Source: Holophagaceae bacterium (lineage in GTDB: Bacteria > Acidobacteriota > Holophagae > Holophagales > Holophagaceae). From it: a DNA stretch of 34,695 nt. This document shows positions 26,976-34,695 of this stretch, piece by piece; positions within the stretch are counted from its first letter, which is position 1, and each line of letters starts with the position of its first letter. The stretch is taken from positions 1 to 34,695 of the forward strand of contig JANXPB010000119.1 in the NCBI GenBank assembly GCA_025357545.1, given 5' to 3'. The translations under genes were made by a program, and so were the position numbers. The notes beneath the pieces were generated by a model, which saw only the letters and a list, made by a program, of their open reading frames with translations, was not told where the DNA came from and did not search any database.

Positions 26976-28121
26976 TCAGGGGAAAACCCAGGCCCCTAGG
27001 ACCGCGGCCCTGGAGGCACCGGTCACTGCGGGGACGTTGCCGGGCACCCCCGCTGCGCTGGCGGCCCCCAACAGGGCCCAGGAGACCGCCTCCCGGGCGC
27101 CATTCGGGAATTGGTGGTCGTCCGTGAAGGGCAGGTCCGGCAGGCGCGCCGCCAGCTCCTGCCGCACGCGCCGGTGCCGCGCGCCGCCGCCGCTGAGCAG
27201 ACCATGGAGCCCCGGGGTCCGGGGAGCCACCCGGCCCATTTCAGTTGCGACGGCCTGGGCGGTGAAGGCCGCCAGGGTGGCGAGGCGGTCGGCGAGGGGG
27301 AGGGCCTCCAGTCGCCCCGATTCAGCATCCAGCCAGTCGTGCCCGAAGACTTCGCGGCCGGTGGATTTGGGGGGCTCCGCGGAGAAGTACGGATGCCGCA
27401 TCCAGGTCTCGAGCAACTCGACTTTCACTGCGCCAGAGGCGTAGGCACCGTCGGGATCAAAGGGGATTCCCAGCCAGCGGTTGGCCGCCAGGTCCAGCAG
27501 GGACATGCCGGGCCCCACGTCCCAGGCCCGCAACCAGGAGCCATCCCAGACGGTGACGTTGGCGATGCCGCCGAGGTTCAACGCAAACCAGGGCTCGGCG
27601 CGGCCCCGCAGCCAGAGTTCCGTGAGCGTCACGAGCGGGGCGCCCTGGCCTCCCAGGGCCATATCGGTGCGCCGGAGATCGAAGACCACCGGACAATGCA
27701 GAGCCTGGGTCAACAGATGGGGGTCCGCCAGCTGCAGCGTGGCGCCGGCTTCGGGACGGTGTTGGACCGTCTGGCCGTGGAGGGAGGCCAGGTGCGGTCG
27801 CAGCCCGGCCACCGCCGCCAGGGCGGTGGCGGTGCGCGCATGGTGGAGGCCGAGTTCCCGCTGGAGGATCGTCACCTGGGAGGGCCTCGCGCGGTCCGAG
27901 GCCGCTTCCAGGACGGCCTCGCGCAGCGCTGCGGGATAGGGCTCGCTATGGTGCGCCAGGAGTTCCAGGAAAGGCTTGCCGCCGCTGAATCCGAGCGGGT
28001 CCACCGCAATGAGGGCCCCGTCCACGCCATCAGCCGAGGTCCCGGACATGAGCCCCAGCACATGCCAGGGGCCTTGCTCTGGGAGCCCCGGCACGGGGGG
28101 TGGTGTGGAATCGACGGGCAT
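26976..28121 (-). CDS. anmK: Anhydro-N-acetylmuramic acid kinase
   Basis: The 381-residue enzyme cleaves the 1,6-anhydro ring of anhydroMurNAc and phosphorylates it to MurNAc-6-phosphate, a step of peptidoglycan recycling in the cytoplasm. Family motifs are GLMSGTSADGVD (23-34), LHGQTVQHRP, GGIANVT, WDVGPGMSLLD (the aspartate corresponds to the catalytic base) and SGGGARH near the C-terminus. Length is typical. The start is ATG at 28121. It is the first gene of a likely three-gene minus-strand operon and divergent from the zinc-ribbon gene across 60 bp. Confidence 0.95.
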   Translation of the reverse strand: MPVDSTPPPVPGLPEQGPWHVLGLMSGTSADGVDGALIAVDPLGFSGGKPFLELLAHHSEPYPAALREAVLEAASDRARPSQVTILQRELGLHHARTATALAAVAGLRPHLASLHGQTVQHRPEAGATLQLADPHLLTQALHCPVVFDLRRTDMALGGQGAPLVTLTELWLRGRAEPWFALNLGGIANVTVWDGSWLRAWDVGPGMSLLDLAANRWLGIPFDPDGAYASGAVKVELLETWMRHPYFSAEPPKSTGREVFGHDWLDAESGRLEALPLADRLATLAAFTAQAVATEMGRVAPRTPGLHGLLSGGGARHRRVRQELAARLPDLPFTDDHQFPNGAREAVSWALLGAASAAGVPGNVPAVTGASRAAVLGAWVFP

Positions 28122-28181
28122 GGTGGCATGATGCCAGTGCGGGCGCGCCTCGCTTATGCTTTTCCTTTCCAGAGGAATGTC

Positions 28182-28901
28182 ATGACCCTATCGTTGTCCA
28201 TTCTCGACGCGGCCTCCTTTGGCGCGGCGCTCCTGAAACGCCGCGATGAAGCGGGCGGAGGGTTCTCCATGGGTTGCATCATCTTCCTGGTCATCGCGGG
28301 CATCGTGGCCTTCATCCTCATCAAGAACCGCGGCGGCTCCCCGGCCACGGGCCCGCTGCCCGCCCCGGGCAACCACCAGGGCGGCGGGAGCGGGGCGGCC
28401 ATGCCGAACTTCGTGAACCCCTTCGACAAATGCCCCAGCTGCGGCGCCAAGGGCGACAAAATGCGGTCCACCTGGGACGGCATGCGCAAGGTGCAGTGGA
28501 CCTGCGGCTACTGCGGCTCCCTGGCGGGCGTGCAGGAGCTGAAGGACGAGGAGCTGCCGGCTTCGGCCCGGGCCCGCCTAGGCATCGGCCAGATGCCCGG
28601 CCAGCAGAACATGATGGGCGGCCCGGGCTACCAGGGCGGCGGAGGCGGTGGCCTGGGGAACATCCTCACGGGCATGATGATCGGCAGCATGCTGGGCGGT
28701 GATCATCACAATCACTCCGGTGATGGCGGGTTCGGCTCCAGCGGCTCTGATTCCAGTTCAAGTTCCAATTCCGATTGGGGTGAAGCCGGCGGCAGCGGCT
28801 GGAGCGATTCGGGCTCCTCCGATTCCGGTTCTTCGGATTCCGGGGGCGGCTGGGGCGATTCCGGCGGCGGTGATTCCGGCGGTGGCGGCGGCGATTGGTG
28901 A
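28182..28901 (+). CDS. Membrane-anchored zinc-ribbon protein with Gly/Ser/Asp-rich tail
   Basis: The 239-residue protein starts at ATG 28182 with AGAGGA upstream. It has one membrane helix (about 31-47, GCIIFLVIAGIVAFILI). A four-cysteine zinc ribbon follows (CPSCG at 84-88 and CGYCG at 108-112). A glycine-rich stretch includes a short hydrophobic segment (about 160-172). The last 60 residues are almost entirely Gly, Ser, Asp and Trp, with repeats of DSGSS and GGGWGDSGGG. Such tails occur in membrane proteins of unknown function and in TPM-domain proteins. I do not recognise the family. A second ATG (M30) would give a form starting at the helix. Confidence 0.8.
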   Translation: MTLSLSILDAASFGAALLKRRDEAGGGFSMGCIIFLVIAGIVAFILIKNRGGSPATGPLPAPGNHQGGGSGAAMPNFVNPFDKCPSCGAKGDKMRSTWDGMRKVQWTCGYCGSLAGVQELKDEELPASARARLGIGQMPGQQNMMGGPGYQGGGGGGLGNILTGMMIGSMLGGDHHNHSGDGGFGSSGSDSSSSSNSDWGEAGGSGWSDSGSSDSGSSDSGGGWGDSGGGDSGGGGGDW

Positions 28902-28929
28902 GGTGGTTGAACTCTCTGATTAGATTTTT

Positions 28930-28955
28930 AAAGGGGCCTTCCGGCCCCTTTTTTT
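28930..28955 (+). terminator. Rho-independent terminator after the zinc-ribbon gene
   Basis: The stem GGGGCC-TTCC-GGCCCC is flanked by AAA on the left and followed by seven T residues. It starts 29 bp past the stop codon. Confidence 0.92.
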
Positions 28956-29033
28956 ATGTCCACGTCAGCGGATTTGGGCCATCCTGGCGGGGCCCTTTCT
29001 TCCACACCAGTTTGATTCCACCCTGGAGGTTCC

Positions 29034-31781
29034 ATGCGCTCATGGCGTACGCGTTTCCTTTTCCTGGCCCTTGTGGCCAGTGCGCTGCCGGTGCTGGCCC
29101 AGACCACGGGCATGGTGGCGGGCCGCATTCTGGACGCCAAAGGCGCTCCCGTGGCCGGCGCGACGGTGCGGCTTTCGGGTGGGGGCATCCAGGGCGTCCG
29201 GGCCACCTCCAGCGACCAGGATGGCGGCTATCGCTTCACCCTGCTGAATCCCGGCCGCTGCACCGTCACGGCCACCAAAGACGGCCTGCGCACCGCCAAG
29301 GCCGATGCGGTGGTGGGGCTGGACAAGACCGCCACGGTGAACCTGACCATGGGAGCGGTGGCCTCGGCGACCGTGGAAGTGGTGGAGCAGTCCACCACCG
29401 TGGACGTGAGAGCCACCACCACGGGCGCCAACTATGATAGTGAGACCTTCACAAAGCTGCCCACCACCCGGGATTTCGCGAATATCGCCATCCTGGCGCC
29501 AGGCGTTACCCAGGACGATGCCGGAACCCCAGGGGGAGGGCTAAAGATATACGGAGGCACCGGCGCTGAAAACAGCTATGTGGTGGACGGCATCAACACC
29601 ACCAACGTGGAATTTGGAACCCAGGGCAAGACGGTTCCCATTGAATTCATCCAGGAATTCCAGGTGAAGACTGGCGGCTATGAAGCCGAATACGGCAAGG
29701 CCTTGGGCGGCATCATCAATGTCATCACCAAGTCCGGTGGCAACGAATTCACGGGAGACCTGTTCACTTATTTTGATGGCAACAGTTTGCGGGCGAACAA
29801 CAAACACAAGAACGAAACTTTCGTTCCAGTCGATGTGAGTCGTCAGCGTGCCGACTATGGATTTGATTTTGGGGGACCCATCATCAAGGACAAACTTTGG
29901 TTTTTTGTGGCCTATGACCGGAACACAATCGCAATCAAGAAGTCCATCGCTGGTTCCACTGACGGGGCCACTGCGCCATTGGACAAGACGCAGGACCTAT
30001 TTGCCGGGAAACTAACCTGGCGCCTTACGGATACCCAGACACTCATAGCTTCATTTGTTGGGGATCCCGGGAAAGACATCGGTGCGGTGTACCCGCCGTT
30101 GGGGCCAACATCCACCTGGGATGGAGAAAATAAAATTGGAGGTACGGATTTCAGCCTGCGATATGAAATCAACGGTGAATCCTGGTTCGCGCAAATCCAA
30201 TTGAGCAAACACAAGGAAACGAACTCCAGACTTCCCCAAGGGTCGAACGGACGGGACATCCAGTACATTGACAATTCAAATAACGGCCTCAAGAGTGGCG
30301 GTTTCGGACGCTTCGACGACAAGGATTTCACCCGCGATACGATCACAGGTTCCATCACGAAATACTTTGGCGGCCATGAGATCAAGGCTGGATTCGATTT
30401 CCAGACCGACAAGGCCGACATCAAGCGTGGTTTCTCGGGTGGCCAGACCGTCACCATCTATGACAACAGTGTCCACTCGAATCAGCCCATCTATGCCCAC
30501 TACTACTGGACCGTTCCGGATTGGAGCCTCACGCCGCCGATCAATGTCCCGATCCTGCCGGTCTTCATGTCCAAGCCCAAACACGAGAGCCAGGCCTACT
30601 TCCTTCAGGACAAATGGACCCTGAACAGTCACTGGAATTTCAACCTGGGCCTGCGCCTGGATCAGACCGACATCAAGGATGTGCGCGGCGTGAAGGTGAT
30701 CTCCCTCAAGGATGAACTGGCCCCGCGCCTCGGAGTCATCTACGACTGGAAGGGCAAGGGCCAGGACAAGCTCTACGCCAGCTTCTCGCGGTTCTACGAG
30801 CAGGTGCCGCTGGACCTCGTCATCCGGTCCTTCAGCGCCGAAAGCAATCCCACCATCATCAACTACGACCGCACCAGCATCACACCGAACGCAGCCGCTG
30901 AATCGGATTTCGGAACACCGTCCAGCGTCGTGGGCGCCTACTTCGAGCCCGTGGACCACGACCTGAAGGGCGCCTACAACGACGAGTTCATCCTGGGCGC
31001 CGAGACCACCCTGAACAACCGCTATGTGCTCGGCGCGAAATTCATCCGCCGCTATCTCGGCCGGGCCATCGAGGACGGCCTGGACGCAGCCCAGGGGGAC
31101 TACTTCATCATGAATCCCGGCCAGAGCCACGAGGCGGGCGTGCGGTTCCCCCAGGCCATCCGCGACTACAAGGGCGTGGAGCTGACGGCCCAGCGGAAAT
31201 TCGCCGACAACTACACCTGGCAGTTGAGCTACCTCTGGAGCAAGCTCGACGGCAATTACGAGGGTGCCTATCAGGGCATCGGCGGGGGCGATGGCACCGG
31301 CCAGTTGGACCCGAACATCAACAGCGCCTTCGACCTGCCGGAATTCCTGGTGAACAGCTACGGGCCGCTCAGTGGCGACCGTCAGGGCGAATTCAAGGCC
31401 AACGGCTACTACGAATTTTCCTTTGGCCTCAGCGTGGGCGCGAGCCTCAGCTACCTTACGGGCACGCCCGTGAGCCGCCTCGGCTACCACAACGGCTATG
31501 GCCGCTACGAGCTGTTCCTCCAGCCCCGGGGCAGCGAGGGCCGCACCCCCACGGTGGCGAAGCTGGACATCAACCTGGCCTACGTCTTGAAATTCAGTGG
31601 CAAGAAGCAGGTCCGCTTCATGCTTGATGCCTTCAACTTGCTGGACAGCCAGACCGCCACCTCCCTCGACCAGCGGTTCAACTTCCAGGAGGGCGATCCC
31701 CAGACCAACGACAACTACCGTCGCGGGAATGCCTTTCAAGCGCCGCGCAGCATCCGCCTAGGCGTCCGCTTCACCTTCTGA
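29034..31781 (+). CDS. TonB-dependent receptor, Oar-like, with carboxypeptidase-regulatory domain
   Basis: The 915-residue protein starts at ATG 29034, four bases after GGAGGT. Residues 1-23 form a signal peptide (ending PVLAQ). A carboxypeptidase-regulatory-like beta domain (about 26-105, GRILDAKGAPVAGATVRLSG) precedes the plug domain (about 120-240, with NSYVVDGINTTNVEFG and EAEYGKALGGIINVITKSGG). The rest is the outer-membrane barrel, ending in a terminal aromatic (VRFTF). It should import a large or scarce substrate through TonB; the substrate cannot be read from sequence. Base composition drops clearly around 29700-30550 compared with both ends, suggesting a recombined middle. It follows a strong terminator, so it has its own promoter. 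Confidence 0.93.
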   Translation: MRSWRTRFLFLALVASALPVLAQTTGMVAGRILDAKGAPVAGATVRLSGGGIQGVRATSSDQDGGYRFTLLNPGRCTVTATKDGLRTAKADAVVGLDKTATVNLTMGAVASATVEVVEQSTTVDVRATTTGANYDSETFTKLPTTRDFANIAILAPGVTQDDAGTPGGGLKIYGGTGAENSYVVDGINTTNVEFGTQGKTVPIEFIQEFQVKTGGYEAEYGKALGGIINVITKSGGNEFTGDLFTYFDGNSLRANNKHKNETFVPVDVSRQRADYGFDFGGPIIKDKLWFFVAYDRNTIAIKKSIAGSTDGATAPLDKTQDLFAGKLTWRLTDTQTLIASFVGDPGKDIGAVYPPLGPTSTWDGENKIGGTDFSLRYEINGESWFAQIQLSKHKETNSRLPQGSNGRDIQYIDNSNNGLKSGGFGRFDDKDFTRDTITGSITKYFGGHEIKAGFDFQTDKADIKRGFSGGQTVTIYDNSVHSNQPIYAHYYWTVPDWSLTPPINVPILPVFMSKPKHESQAYFLQDKWTLNSHWNFNLGLRLDQTDIKDVRGVKVISLKDELAPRLGVIYDWKGKGQDKLYASFSRFYEQVPLDLVIRSFSAESNPTIINYDRTSITPNAAAESDFGTPSSVVGAYFEPVDHDLKGAYNDEFILGAETTLNNRYVLGAKFIRRYLGRAIEDGLDAAQGDYFIMNPGQSHEAGVRFPQAIRDYKGVELTAQRKFADNYTWQLSYLWSKLDGNYEGAYQGIGGGDGTGQLDPNINSAFDLPEFLVNSYGPLSGDRQGEFKANGYYEFSFGLSVGASLSYLTGTPVSRLGYHNGYGRYELFLQPRGSEGRTPTVAKLDINLAYVLKFSGKKQVRFMLDAFNLLDSQTATSLDQRFNFQEGDPQTNDNYRRGNAFQAPRSIRLGVRFTF

Positions 31782-31803
31782 GCCAACCTCGCCGATGCGA
31801 AAT

Positions 31804-31823
31804 GCGGCCCGGGGCTGGGCCGC
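31804..31823. terminator. GC-rich hairpin between the convergent TonB receptor gene and gatC
   Basis: GCGGCCC (31804-31810) pairs with GGGCCGC (31817-31823) across a 6-base loop. It lies between two convergent stop codons. There is no T-run, so termination is inferred from position only. Confidence 0.4.
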
Positions 31824-31834
31824 GCTCGCTTAGG

Positions 31835-32119
31835 TCACATCACCTTGGGCACCACGAAATGTCCGCGCTCGTGCTCCGGTGCGTTGGCCAGGGCTTGGGC
31901 CTGGGTGAGACTCTCCCTGGCGATGTCCTCGCGGCGGAGCAGGGGCAGCAGCTGGCCGTGGGTGGTTAGTTCCACGCCATCCAGCTGCAGCCGGTCCAGG
32001 CTTTCGGCGTGGCTGAGCAGTTGCGCCATGGCCTTGCGCATGGGCTCGATCTCCACCTCTTCCAGCTTCAGGCAGGTGAGTTGGGCACAGCGCAGCACGT
32101 CTTCGCGGGTGACTTCCAT
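31835..32119 (-). CDS. gatC: Asp-tRNA(Asn)/Glu-tRNA(Gln) amidotransferase subunit C
   Basis: The 94-residue protein matches GatC: VTREDVLRCAQLTCLKLEEVEIEPMRKAMAQLL, split here by eye into the N-terminal helix and linker, then LLRREDIARES, and the C-terminal HFVVPKVM typical of the family. GatC stabilises the GatAB complex that converts misacylated Glu-tRNA(Gln) or Asp-tRNA(Asn). The start is ATG at 32119 (MEVTRED). gatA and gatB are not next to it, so the subunit genes are split in this genome. Confidence 0.93.
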   Translation of the reverse strand: MEVTREDVLRCAQLTCLKLEEVEIEPMRKAMAQLLSHAESLDRLQLDGVELTTHGQLLPLLRREDIARESLTQAQALANAPEHERGHFVVPKVM

Positions 32120-32201
32120 GGCACCAGTAGACCCTGAAACCGGCGGAAGCTTCCAGGGCTCCTTGGCGGTACCATGGAAAATTCGTTTTCGAGGCCTCCT
32201 G

Positions 32202-34079
32202 ATGCTGCGATCCCTCCTGCTTTCCGCGTCCCTGCTTGGTTCCACGAGCCTTGCCCTGGTGGCCCAGGAGGTGCCGGCCCCGCCCGTGGTGGAGGCGCCC
32301 CCGGCGCTGCCGGAGCCCGTCGCGCCCTCGGCAGCACTCCAGGCACCCACTCCCGAGCCCCGCAAAGCCGATCTTCTCGGGGCCATGGCCTGGGTCCCTA
32401 AAGGGGCCAGCGCCGTCTTCCTGGTGAACCATCCTGCCCGGACCCTGGAGGCCCTGGCCGCCTTGGCCACGCGCATGAAGCTGAAGGGCGCAGGGCTCAT
32501 GCGCCAGACCCTCGTGGATGATTTCGGCGGCGAGCCGCTGCTGGACCTGGAATCGAGCCTGGTGGAATTCAGCTATCCCTTGAAGGGCGAGAAGAACGAA
32601 GCGCAAAGCAAAACCGTGCAGGTGCGCGTCCTGCGTGTGCCCTCCATGAAGGAGTTCACCGCCCGCTTCAAGGCCAAGGCCAGCAGCGGCGGGTTTTTCG
32701 AGGGCCTGGTCAAAACGGTGCCGACGGTGGCAGCCTTCCGCGGCGGCTACGCGCTCCTGGCGCCCAAGGGCAACCTGGCGGAGTTGAAAGAGGCCCTCGC
32801 CGAGCGCGAGGTCTTTCCCCTGCCGCCGCAGTCCCAACAAGGCTGGCTGTCGGAACAGGATGTGAGCCTGCTGCTGCCGGTGGCAGTGCTGGCCGCTGCC
32901 GATAAGGACTCGGCATCCCGGAAGGATTCGGTATTCACGCCGGTGGACGCGCTCATGGCGGCCATCCGGAAAAACCCTGATGGGGAAGTGAGCCACATCG
33001 CCATCGGCGCCAAGGTCGAAGAGGGCGGGGGCCTTTCCTTCGAGGCCCACCTGGGTTTCCTGGGCAGCGGCCAGGCGGCGCAAGCCCTGGCGGGCTTGCA
33101 GGGTTCCCTGGGGGATATGGCGGGAGGCGTCACCACGGGGCTGCCTGCAGCGCCCTATGCCATGGCGATGACTGCGGCCCTGCCAGCGGGCTACGCGGCC
33201 TGGCTGGCCTCGACCTTGGAGGCCAGGAGCGGCAGCACCAGTCCCGAAATCAAGCAACACTCCCAGGCCCTCATCCGCACACTGCAGGGGCTCAAAGCCT
33301 TAGGCTTTGTCTGGACCCTAGGGGCCGAAAGCGCGAGGCCGCTCCAGGCCGCGGTCCTGAGCCTGCAGGTGGAAAACGCTTCCGCCAGCCTGGACGCCTA
33401 TGCGGCCTACGCCCAACTCAAGCCCGAAAGCGGTGAAGCCATGGCTTCGGAACGTGGGGACTACCTGGGGCGGGCCCTGTTGAAACTCTCGGTGCCGGTG
33501 CCCAAGCCCGCAGCGCCCAAGGAAGGGGAAGCCTCAACCCCGGCCTTGGTGAATCCCGCCGCTCTCTTTGGCCCGGAGCCTCTCACGACGCTGGTGTGGG
33601 CCTACGATCCCCACACGCTGCTGGTGGGATTCGGCGAGCCTGCCACGGCCTTTGGACCGCCCATCCAGGCCCTGGAGCATCCCGAAACCGGTTTGGGCCG
33701 GCAACCGGCCTTCGCGCTCACCCAGGACATGCTGGGGGCCGACCAGCAGATGCAGATTTTTCTCAGCCTCCAGGACATCATCGGCGCGGCGGGCCGGGTC
33801 TTCCCCCTGAACATCCCGCTGCCGGCGAGCGCCAAAACCGCGCCGCCCCTGGGCCTGGGCTTCAGCCTCGCGGCCTCGGGCCTGATCGTCCGTGCCGTGG
33901 CGCCCGCCGAAACCGCGGAGCTGGTGGGCAGCCTACTGGAATCGGCCTTGAAGATGAGCCAGGATGCGAAGGCCGCCCAGGCCAGTGAGGCTCCGGCGCG
34001 AGCAGGCGCTGACCAGCCTGAACCCAGCCAACCCAAGGTGAAGAAGGCCACCAAGAAACCAGTGAAACAACGCCGCTGA
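32202..34079 (+). CDS. Secreted protein of unknown function
   Basis: The 625-residue protein starts at ATG 32202 with a GAGG eight bases upstream. Residues 1-22 form a signal peptide (LLLSASLLGSTSLALVAQ). A Pro/Ala-rich linker (23-55) follows, then a long alpha/beta region with no motif I recognise. Features such as AVFLVNHPARTLEALAAL, repeated GGYALLAPKGNLAELKEAL-type segments and a central duplication-like layout recall DUF3352-type predicted periplasmic proteins of myxobacteria and acidobacteria, a weak impression only. The C-terminus is lysine-rich (KVKKATKKPVKQRR). It is divergent from gatC across 82 bp. Confidence 0.75.
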   Translation: MLRSLLLSASLLGSTSLALVAQEVPAPPVVEAPPALPEPVAPSAALQAPTPEPRKADLLGAMAWVPKGASAVFLVNHPARTLEALAALATRMKLKGAGLMRQTLVDDFGGEPLLDLESSLVEFSYPLKGEKNEAQSKTVQVRVLRVPSMKEFTARFKAKASSGGFFEGLVKTVPTVAAFRGGYALLAPKGNLAELKEALAEREVFPLPPQSQQGWLSEQDVSLLLPVAVLAAADKDSASRKDSVFTPVDALMAAIRKNPDGEVSHIAIGAKVEEGGGLSFEAHLGFLGSGQAAQALAGLQGSLGDMAGGVTTGLPAAPYAMAMTAALPAGYAAWLASTLEARSGSTSPEIKQHSQALIRTLQGLKALGFVWTLGAESARPLQAAVLSLQVENASASLDAYAAYAQLKPESGEAMASERGDYLGRALLKLSVPVPKPAAPKEGEASTPALVNPAALFGPEPLTTLVWAYDPHTLLVGFGEPATAFGPPIQALEHPETGLGRQPAFALTQDMLGADQQMQIFLSLQDIIGAAGRVFPLNIPLPASAKTAPPLGLGFSLAASGLIVRAVAPAETAELVGSLLESALKMSQDAKAAQASEAPARAGADQPEPSQPKVKKATKKPVKQRR

Positions 34080-34120
34080 TCACGCCTTCGCGCTCTTCGT
34101 GAATTCACTCTTTCGGTGGA

Positions 34121-34695
34121 TCAGGCCGTCGGGTTCAGCACGAGGTCCGAATCCGCGTTCTCCGCCCAGGGTTCAGCCACAGCGGGCAGCAGCGCGCCGG
34201 CGGCGGCGATCATGGCGCCGTTGTCCGTGCAAAATTTCGGTTCGGGGATGCCCAGCCGCAGGCCCAGTTGCCGCGCCAGCTCCGCGCCCTCGGCCCGCAG
34301 TTTCGAATTGCAGGCCACGCCGCCGGAGATGATGAAACTGCGGGCGGAAATGGCTGCCGCCCAGTGGGGAATGGGCTTCAGCAGCCAGAGGGACACCGCG
34401 TCCTGAAGACTGCGGCAAAGGGCCTGGACCCTGGGATCGTCGGGGCCCGCGTGATCCAAGCCGGGCTCCGCCGCGATGCGCAGTTTCAGACCGGTCTTGA
34501 GGCCACTGAAACTCCAGGAGGCTTTGCCATCGCGGAATTTCGGCGGCGTGAACGGCGCGGCGGCCTTCACTGCTTGTTGAGAGCAGGCATCCACCAGGGG
34601 GCCGCCGGGATAACCCAGGTTCAGCATCCGCGCGCCCTTGTCGAAGGCTTCGCCCGCGGCGTCGTCCCTGGTTTTCTGGAGCAGTTCCAGACTGG
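34121..34695 (-). CDS. tsaD: tRNA N6-adenosine threonylcarbamoyltransferase TsaD (N-terminal part outside window)
   Basis: Only the C-terminal 191 residues lie in the window; the frame is open at the right edge. Family motifs are present: DDAAGEAFDKGARMLNLGYPGGP by segments (DDAAGEAFDK, then LGYPGGP), SFSGLKT, ISGGVACNSKLR and CTDNGAMIAAAG. TsaD makes the t6A37 modification of ANN-decoding tRNAs with TsaB and TsaE. It converges on the secreted-protein gene. Confidence 0.93.
   Translation of the reverse strand, partial: SLELLQKTRDDAAGEAFDKGARMLNLGYPGGPLVDACSQQAVKAAAPFTPPKFRDGKASWSFSGLKTGLKLRIAAEPGLDHAGPDDPRVQALCRSLQDAVSLWLLKPIPHWAAAISARSFIISGGVACNSKLRAEGAELARQLGLRLGIPEPKFCTDNGAMIAAAGALLPAVAEPWAENADSDLVLNPTA

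Noticed and set aside
26098-27444. Long plus-strand open frame opposite the solute-binding gene and anmK
   Set aside because: The minus strand encodes clear family motifs; the plus-strand product is low-complexity and unlike any known protein.
30276-31739. 487-codon minus-strand frame within the TonB receptor gene
   Set aside because: Valine/glutamate-rich antisense shadow typical of high-GC genes; the receptor frame has full domain support.

Overview
The window is high-GC, tightly packed bacterial chromosome with many ATGA and GTGA gene overlaps. Its gene set suggests Acidobacteriota, possibly Holophagae (Geothrix/Holophaga relatives). The reasons are an Oar-like TonB-dependent receptor with a carboxypeptidase-regulatory N-terminal domain, several small c-type cytochromes, a Ser/Thr kinase with a long helical-repeat tail, and GatC, TsaD, Aat and ClpS of Gram-negative type. 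This placement is inference from family knowledge; there is no rRNA in the window to test it.

Layout. 1-2637 is the 3' part of a large Ig-repeat surface protein. 2760-5807 (minus) is a membrane Ser/Thr kinase with two dyads upstream. 5931-7091 is a dead IS630-family element flanked by TA. 7410-10173 (minus) is a three-gene operon: small membrane protein, M14 metallopeptidase, secreted DinB-like protein, with a clear terminator at 7321-7358. 10249-14718 (plus) is a translationally coupled run: Gfo/Idh/MocA oxidoreductase (resembling lipid-A-linked GnnA-type enzymes), GNAT acetyltransferase, beta-lactamase-fold hydrolase, and a secreted SpoIID-domain protein.

14811-18078 holds an N-degron cassette: aat (plus) converges on clpS-clpA (minus). 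Aat tags proteins with Leu/Phe, ClpS recognises the tag, and ClpA unfolds the protein for ClpP, which is not in the window. 18281-18547 holds a tRNA-Leu(UAA) gene (minus) followed by an unusual repeat array: two 59-bp direct repeats and a 32-bp-stem hairpin whose arm runs into the tRNA 3' end. 18735-19864 encodes three small c-type cytochromes, the last a lipoprotein. 19905-23276 is a UvrD/PcrA helicase interrupted by a 364-residue intein in helicase motif III.

23277-28121 (minus) reads anmK, a family 5 solute-binding lipoprotein, then a TgpA-like transglutaminase membrane protein; this may be a wall-recycling or peptide-scavenging unit. 28182-28901 is a membrane zinc-ribbon protein with a Gly/Ser/Asp tail, followed by a strong terminator. 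29034-31781 is the TonB-dependent receptor, with a lower-GC middle. 31835-32119 (minus) is gatC. 32202-34079 is an unrecognised secreted protein. 34121-34695 (minus) is the C-terminal part of tsaD, running off the window.

The two signals that most deserve a second look are the intein in the helicase and the tRNA-Leu-associated inverted/direct repeat array. The intein resembles a known class. I do not recognise the repeat array as a named element.
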